This document shows positions 6,654-10,519 of a stretch of DNA of 10,519 nt, piece by piece (position 1 is the first letter of the stretch; each line of letters begins with the position of its first letter). A model generated the notes under the pieces. That model did no database searches, was not told the origin of the DNA, and saw only the letters and a program-made list of their open reading frames with translations. The position numbers were made by a program, and so were the translations under genes. Origin of the DNA: an uncultured Alphaproteobacteria bacterium (GTDB lineage: Bacteria; Pseudomonadota; Alphaproteobacteria; Puniceispirillales; Puniceispirillaceae); the NCBI GenBank assembly GCA_937924895.1, contig CALEYP010000126.1, positions 1-10,519 on the forward strand, in the 5' to 3' direction.

Positions 6654-7841
6654 ATGATGAGATGTGACCTACCTATAACAAGAGATGATGCGCTAGCGCG
6701 GCTAGCTGAGTTCGTGCCACATGCCGCTGGTCATTATGCCAAAAAGCGCAATTTTGACTTTGGCCGCGGCAATCATCATGAGGTGTCGCGCCTGTCAGCC
6801 GCCTTGCGGCGCAGATTGATAACCGAAGAAGAGGTGCTGAGAGAGGTTCTAAAATCGCACCCTTTTAAGGCGGCAGAGAAATATATTCAGGAAGTGTTTT
6901 GGCGGACCTATTGGAAAGGGTGGCTTGAAATGCGTCCAAGCCTGTGGGCGGATTACACATCTGTTACCTCAGCGCCCGTGCGAGAGAGTGAAGTCTTAAC
7001 AGCGGCCTTAGAGGGGCAAACGGGGATCGCCTGTTTTGATGAGTGGCTCGCCGAACTAAAAGAGACCAATTACCTTCATAATCATGCGCGTATGTGGTTT
7101 GCCTCTATCTGGATTCATACCTTCAATTTACCATGGCAGGCAGGCGCGCATCTCTTTATGACGCATCTAGCTGACGGGGACCCTGCCTCAAACACGCTTG
7201 GATGGCGCTGGGTTGCAGGTTTGCAAACAAGAGGGAAAGCCTATATTGCGCGTGCTGATAATATTGATGAGTTTACAAGAGGGCGTTATCAGCCTTATGG
7301 CGACCTAAATGAATTAGCGCGCGCGGTAGAGGGGCCTGAAAATCCGCCTGCCGCGGCACCGCGCTTGCCTTATCAGGCACCTGATTGTCACACGCCGCTG
7401 TGGTTAGTGACAGGTGAAGATTGTTATGCAAAAGTAACGGCACCGATGAAGCAAGCCGCCGCCATTGCCGTCCTACCAGCAGAATGTGGCGGAGATTTCA
7501 GATCGAAGGCTGTTCTCGAGATAGAACAGAACGCGCAGAATGAGGCAGCACATAGCCTTGCTCAGGAACTATCTTTGCCGCTCCATCATATTACATATGG
7601 CCCACAATGGCAGGATGATGTGGTGGCATTGGCTGGTGATGTTGGCGCAGACTCGCTGGCGCTATCCTACCAACCTGTCGGCTATTGGCAAATGTCTCTT
7701 ACTCGTTTGCGTCTTGCTGCACCTTTACCGATTGCGGAATATCAATATGGTTATGATGCCCTTTGTTGGCCGCATGCGAAAAAGGGATTTTTCCCCTTCA
7801 AAGAAAAAATCCCTTCTTTTATTCGTGATTTGGGATTGTAG
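6654..7841 (+). CDS. photolyase/cryptochrome-like protein with N-terminal FAD domain
   Basis: Likely a light-dependent DNA repair flavoprotein or a photoreceptor. The FAD-binding domain starts almost at residue 10 (GHYAKKRNF, SRLSAALRRRL) and runs to about 225. Aligned from memory with E. coli PhrB, a gap-free stretch gives E80 and W83 for E274 and W277, N143 and M147 for N341 and M345, N180 for N378 (contacts flavin N5), W184 for W382 and W161 for W359. I find no tryptophan at the place of W306, the outer member of the electron-transfer triad. Arg342 of PhrB is His144 here. The usual N-terminal antenna domain is absent. Instead, residues about 245-395 form an alternating strand/helix region (PLWLVTGED, GADSLALSYQPVG) ending in a conserved-looking KKGFFPFKEKIP, probably a relocated or alternative alpha/beta domain. 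ATG 6654 has AGAGGA 10 bases upstream; ATG 6657 is next. The gene is convergent with the repeat protein gene. Confidence 0.85.
   Translation: MMRCDLPITRDDALARLAEFVPHAAGHYAKKRNFDFGRGNHHEVSRLSAALRRRLITEEEVLREVLKSHPFKAAEKYIQEVFWRTYWKGWLEMRPSLWADYTSVTSAPVRESEVLTAALEGQTGIACFDEWLAELKETNYLHNHARMWFASIWIHTFNLPWQAGAHLFMTHLADGDPASNTLGWRWVAGLQTRGKAYIARADNIDEFTRGRYQPYGDLNELARAVEGPENPPAAAPRLPYQAPDCHTPLWLVTGEDCYAKVTAPMKQAAAIAVLPAECGGDFRSKAVLEIEQNAQNEAAHSLAQELSLPLHHITYGPQWQDDVVALAGDVGADSLALSYQPVGYWQMSLTRLRLAAPLPIAEYQYGYDALCWPHAKKGFFPFKEKIPSFIRDLGL
7779..7815 (-). terminator. intrinsic-type terminator for the repeat protein, inside the photolyase gene
   Basis: AAGGGATTTTT (7782-7792) and AAAAATCCCTT (7805-7815) form a perfect 11-bp stem with a 12-base loop. 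On the minus strand the stem is followed by a T-run (complement of A residues 7779-7783), and the structure begins about 45 bases after the stop of the repeat-protein gene. On the plus strand it would cut the photolyase message before its stop codon. The arms fall in the codons of the GFFPFKEKIP motif, so part of the symmetry may be coding coincidence. Confidence 0.45.
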
Positions 7842-7857
7842 GCGTTAGCCTGCAATC
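7834..7857. terminator. hairpin between convergent genes, no T-run
   Basis: GATTGTAGGC (7834-7843), loop GTTA, GCCTGCAATC (7848-7857): a 10-bp stem with one G-T pair, covering the photolyase stop codon and ending 3 bases before the end of the opposite gene. It is followed by no T-run on either strand, so it is probably a shared 3'-end hairpin and not a full intrinsic terminator. Confidence 0.4.
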
Positions 7858-7860
7858 TCC

Positions 7861-9006
7861 TTATGATTTGCCAACGCGGCGCACCATAATCTTACCGATT
7901 GGCTTATTGTTCACGTTCTTAATCGTATTTGTGGCTTGGCTGTAGAGGATGGTCTCTACACCAAATGTGTCAACAACTGACGCTCTCGCGCGAACCTGCT
8001 TGCCAACCAAATCTTGGCCAAGATAGAGCTGGCGTGATTGGGCTGTTGATTCAATGGCCCGCCATGAGCGGCCGTCACGTGATGCTTCCCATGTGACTGA
8101 CAAGCTGGCAATACCATCTTCATCAGATAGGCCCAATGTCTGTGTCTGAAGGCTTTCCCCTTCTGAGGCTTCGCCAGAAATAATCACTTCACCTTCGACA
8201 GGATCATCCACATTCTCAACTGTCTCAGATGGGTTTGTAACAAGCACTTCTCTTGTACCATGTGTGTCAACATAAGACATCACGGCACGATAGCTGTAGC
8301 CAACATGGCTTTGTGTGAGGCGTAGCACATCACCAATCGCTTCTGGGAAGGCTTGCCAATCTGTCTTTGTGCTTGAACGCTGCCAGATGATATCAAAATT
8401 ACCGATACCATCTTCATCTGCAACAAGGCTGGTGTCGACAACAATCGCATCATCCTCACGGGCATTCCCTGTGAGGATTGGTGCGCCTGACGGACGGTCA
8501 TTAACATTCTGCACTGGCTGAGAGGCAGGGCTGATGATGGTTTCAAGGTTGCCTTGACCATCAACATATGAAATTTGAACGCGTAGCTGGCTACCAACAT
8601 GCTGTTCACGTGGTGTAAAAGATTGTTGGATAACACCTGGTAGGTTGCGCCATGATACGCCATTATCAGAGATTTGCCACTGCACCTGAATGTTGCCCAT
8701 ACCATCATCATCCATGATGGCTGATACATCAACAACGAGCGGGTCATCTTCAACCGCAACAAAACCAGTTGCCGCAGCGCTGCCATCATTTGCAGCAGCA
8801 TTGTTGGCTGGCTGTGATGATGTTTCATCATCTGCCAAAGCTGTGTTGGATGTGGTTGTTGAAGCGGTCTCAGAAACAGTGCTTTCTTGCTTCGCTGGTG
8901 CAGCTGCGTCAGTCTTCTTGTCGTCTGTTGGTAAGCCGCCCGCTATTGCTGCGCTTGTGAACAAACAGGTTAACACCGCAAGTGATAGACCTTTATAATT
9001 TCGCAT
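7861..9006 (-). CDS. exported protein with three 98-residue Ig-like/cadherin-like repeats
   Basis: Probably a periplasmic or extracellular binding or structural protein. A signal peptide is clear (basic start, hydrophobic core 7-20, cleavage after AIA at 20-22; no lipobox cysteine). Residues 25-80 are a low-complexity Ala/Ser/Thr/Asp linker. Three tandem repeats follow with a strict 98-99 residue period: DDDGMGN at 99, DEDGIGN at 197 and DEDGIAS at 295; HVG, HVG and LVG at 136, 234 and 333; SYVD, SYVD and SVVD at 146, 244 and 343; NVND, NVDD and NVNN closing each unit at 167, 265 and 364. A short basic tail (KIMVRRVGKS) ends the protein. These aspartate-rich repeats resemble units of giant RTX adhesins and are likely to bind calcium. 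Here they stand alone, without glycine-rich nonapeptides or a type I secretion tail. ATG 9006 has GGGGAG about 8 bases upstream. The function is unknown; surface attachment is an inference. Confidence 0.8.
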   Translation of the reverse strand: MRNYKGLSLAVLTCLFTSAAIAGGLPTDDKKTDAAAPAKQESTVSETASTTTSNTALADDETSSQPANNAAANDGSAAATGFVAVEDDPLVVDVSAIMDDDGMGNIQVQWQISDNGVSWRNLPGVIQQSFTPREQHVGSQLRVQISYVDGQGNLETIISPASQPVQNVNDRPSGAPILTGNAREDDAIVVDTSLVADEDGIGNFDIIWQRSSTKTDWQAFPEAIGDVLRLTQSHVGYSYRAVMSYVDTHGTREVLVTNPSETVENVDDPVEGEVIISGEASEGESLQTQTLGLSDEDGIASLSVTWEASRDGRSWRAIESTAQSRQLYLGQDLVGKQVRARASVVDTFGVETILYSQATNTIKNVNNKPIGKIMVRRVGKS

Positions 9007-9369
9007 TAAAGCATCTCCCCAATATCTGGCCAGCTTTTTCCGGATAGCAAAGCCAAAAATGTACGTACCGCCGTAAGGTCGCTTAAAATCATCAGTTTGT
9101 CTAGATTATTTCATTAGAAAAGCTGTTTTTCCGTCATAAAGTAATCAGTTAACAAGGTGAGGAGCTCTTCTTGGTGCCAAGATTTGGTGAGAAGTCATTG
9201 TCAATGATTGCCTAAGAATCACCATTCTTCCAAAATCTACCGCGTATCAGACGGATTATTTTTTTTGTCCTCTTGGTTTTTGTGTTAGAAGCAGACATAA
9301 TGGGGGCAGGTTAATGACAGCGGGTTGCGGTGTCGTTGGTAACTGAATTGAAAGGGTAGTATCTGGCGC
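9007..9369. other. 363-base divergent region with three clustered dyads
   Basis: No gene with a credible start lies here. Three perfect dyads are packed into 61 bases: TCTTGG-TG-CCAAGA (9169-9182), TCATTG-T-CAATGA (9195-9207) and AAGAAT-CACC-ATTCTT (9214-9229). A run of eight T residues follows near 9259. A candidate promoter for the downstream gene is given separately. I found no convincing promoter for the repeat-protein gene, although TAGACA (complement of 9099-9104) is a fair -35. Confidence 0.5.
9273..9301 (+). promoter_or_regulatory. candidate promoter of the metallopeptidase-like gene
   Basis: TTGGTT (9273-9278), 17-base spacer, CATAAT (9296-9301). Transcription would start near 9308, leaving a leader of about 60 bases. 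The -10 is good (5 of 6) and the -35 weak (3 of 6). Confidence 0.4.
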
Positions 9370-10509
9370 ATGATTAGCGTGATAGCCATTGATAATGCAC
9401 AAGCCGAAGCGTCGCTTTTGCAACTTGCCGCAACGTTTGCGGCCACGCGTTTATTTACCGCTAAGCAGCAAAAGGAACGGGCTATTGAAGTGCAGGTGAC
9501 ATCTGCCCCATCTGCTATTCCTACGTCCCGTGAGCAGCTAGCGAAGCAAAAAGGCGCCTTTGGGCCTCGGCAATTGCCTTATCACTTTGTTGTATCAACG
9601 GCATATGGTTTTGATTCGGCAGCGCAACAAATGATGCATGAGCTGGTTCATATTGCACAAGTTGCGCAAAAGCGCCTCATGCTTCAGCCGAAACGCATCA
9701 AACAGGATGGCGTGAAGCACACACATTACACGGCTAAATTTTGTGGTCGGAAAATGGGTCTGATTGATTCGCTCGCCTGGGATGTGCGGCCTTGGGAAGC
9801 CGAGGCTGTCACGTTCGGCCAGCAGCTATTTGCAGAATTTCAGGCCTTCATCAGTGCGACCCAAGGGGAATTTCCGGCCTATGGCACAAAAAAAGAGCTG
9901 AAATTACAGCCCGCTTTGTTTGCCCTGCCTGAACTTCCGCCAGCCCCCCTGTCTCAGCCGCAACCAGCACAGCCGCCCATGCCAGGTTCTGCCCCTTTTC
10001 CGGCGGCGCAGGACCCCCTTATGGCAGACCCCATCGCCATAGACCCCATGCTTGCCCAAGCGCAATCTGATTATGGAGATATGCCGCTACTGGAAGAGGG
10101 GGATGATGATTTGATTGCCGCATTGGCAGACATTGAGGGCAATGACGCAGGTTCATCAATAGCAACAGAGATAGCGCCTGCTCCCGCTTTTGCGCCTGCC
10201 TTTGACGGGGCGTTCGATCCAGCGGGCCAGTTCCCCGTCGCAGGGGAGCAACCTATTACAGACAATATCAATATGATGGCTGGCCCTTCATCAGATGGGA
10301 TGCCAACACAACCCGCTATTGCAGAGCCATCATATCAGCTGGAAGATAGTGATATGGCCGCTGACAGAGCTGCACCGCCCGCATCATCGCCGGTCGAGGG
10401 TCCAGAAAAAGAAGTATTTATTCAAGGGATTGTGGCGCCGCGACGTTTGAAATCTGAGGCCATATCAGAGATGCGCGCCCGATTAGCGTCAAAAGGCTTG
10501 TTGAGTTAA
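9370..10509 (+). CDS. HExxH zinc metallopeptidase-like protein with long disordered tail
   Basis: Putative cytosolic metallopeptidase; no signal peptide or membrane helix. The catalytic block MMHELVHIAQ at residues 88-97 supplies His90, Glu91 and His94. Two candidates exist for the third zinc ligand. One is a histidine in KHTHYTAKFCGRKMGL (His117 or His119), which resembles the SprT/Spartan pattern H-x3-FC-x2-M. The other is a glutamate in RPWEAEAV (Glu143 or Glu145), as in gluzincins. Residues about 185-345 are Pro/Ala/Asp/Glu/Met-rich and surely disordered, with runs such as PPAPLSQPQPAQPP. A compact basic C-terminus (APRRLKSEAISEMRARL) looks helical and conserved. At the start of the tail QPALF (180-184, bases 9907-9921) fits the bacterial sliding-clamp consensus QxxLF. 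The start is the ATG at 9370, with AAAGGG about 12 bases away, a weak site; no other good start is near. A DNA-linked protease role, like Spartan, is only a hypothesis. Confidence 0.65.
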   Translation: MISVIAIDNAQAEASLLQLAATFAATRLFTAKQQKERAIEVQVTSAPSAIPTSREQLAKQKGAFGPRQLPYHFVVSTAYGFDSAAQQMMHELVHIAQVAQKRLMLQPKRIKQDGVKHTHYTAKFCGRKMGLIDSLAWDVRPWEAEAVTFGQQLFAEFQAFISATQGEFPAYGTKKELKLQPALFALPELPPAPLSQPQPAQPPMPGSAPFPAAQDPLMADPIAIDPMLAQAQSDYGDMPLLEEGDDDLIAALADIEGNDAGSSIATEIAPAPAFAPAFDGAFDPAGQFPVAGEQPITDNINMMAGPSSDGMPTQPAIAEPSYQLEDSDMAADRAAPPASSPVEGPEKEVFIQGIVAPRRLKSEAISEMRARLASKGLLS

Positions 10510-10519
10510 AACGCGCCAT

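Noticed and set aside
7782..7820. Plus-strand terminator for the photolyase gene
   Set aside because: It would end the message before the stop codon; the T-run placement suits the minus-strand gene.
9314..9346. Ten-codon leader ORF (MTAGCGVVGN) before the metallopeptidase-like gene
   Set aside because: No run of regulatory codons or attenuator pairing is visible, and AGG is only 3 bases from its ATG; chance is likely.
1..10519. CRISPR array, insertion sequence or prophage segment
   Set aside because: No regularly spaced repeats, transposase, integrase or terminal inverted repeats are present; the genes are housekeeping or transport in type.

Overview
The window reads as ordinary chromosome of an alphaproteobacterium, probably a free-living aquatic one. 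This placement rests on gene families and on motifs such as the short acidic protein ending near 'AANDN'; it is an inference, and no rRNA or tRNA marker is present. I see no insertion sequence, integrase, CRISPR array or other mobile element.

Layout from left to right. Positions 1-1360 (+) hold the 3' part of a HlyD-type adaptor gene of a type I secretion system, broken by a frameshift near 380-400. A thiamine pyrophosphokinase gene follows (1402-2058, +), starting just after a perfect hairpin. It converges with, and overlaps by 8 bases, a PlsC-like acyltransferase gene (2051-2965, -). Upstream of that on the same strand is an AzgA-type purine permease gene (3006-4295, -). A 142-base divergent control region separates the permease from the biotin transporter gene bioY (4438-5034, +). 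bioY converges on an AEC-family carrier gene (5043-5978, -), which is preceded on the same strand by a gene for a 98-residue acidic protein of unknown function (6048-6344, -). After a non-coding stretch comes a photolyase-like gene (6654-7841, +) whose FAD domain is N-terminal and whose alpha/beta domain appears to be C-terminal. It converges on a gene for a secreted protein with three 98-residue Ig-like repeats (7861-9006, -). A 363-base gap with three tightly packed dyads separates that gene from one for a zinc-metallopeptidase-like protein with a long disordered tail (9370-10509, +).

The genes do not form one pathway. Three are tied to vitamin or nucleobase economy (thiamine diphosphate synthesis, biotin uptake, purine uptake), one to membrane lipid acylation, one to light-driven DNA repair and two to the cell exterior or secretion. 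The points most worth a second look are the rearranged photolyase with its CPD-repair residues intact, the HExxH protein whose tail begins with a QxxLF pentapeptide resembling a sliding-clamp motif, the free-standing adhesin-type repeats, the frameshifted adaptor, the interleaved purine permease/bioY promoters within a 10-bp inverted repeat, and hairpins placed inside the neighbour's coding sequence at all three convergent junctions.
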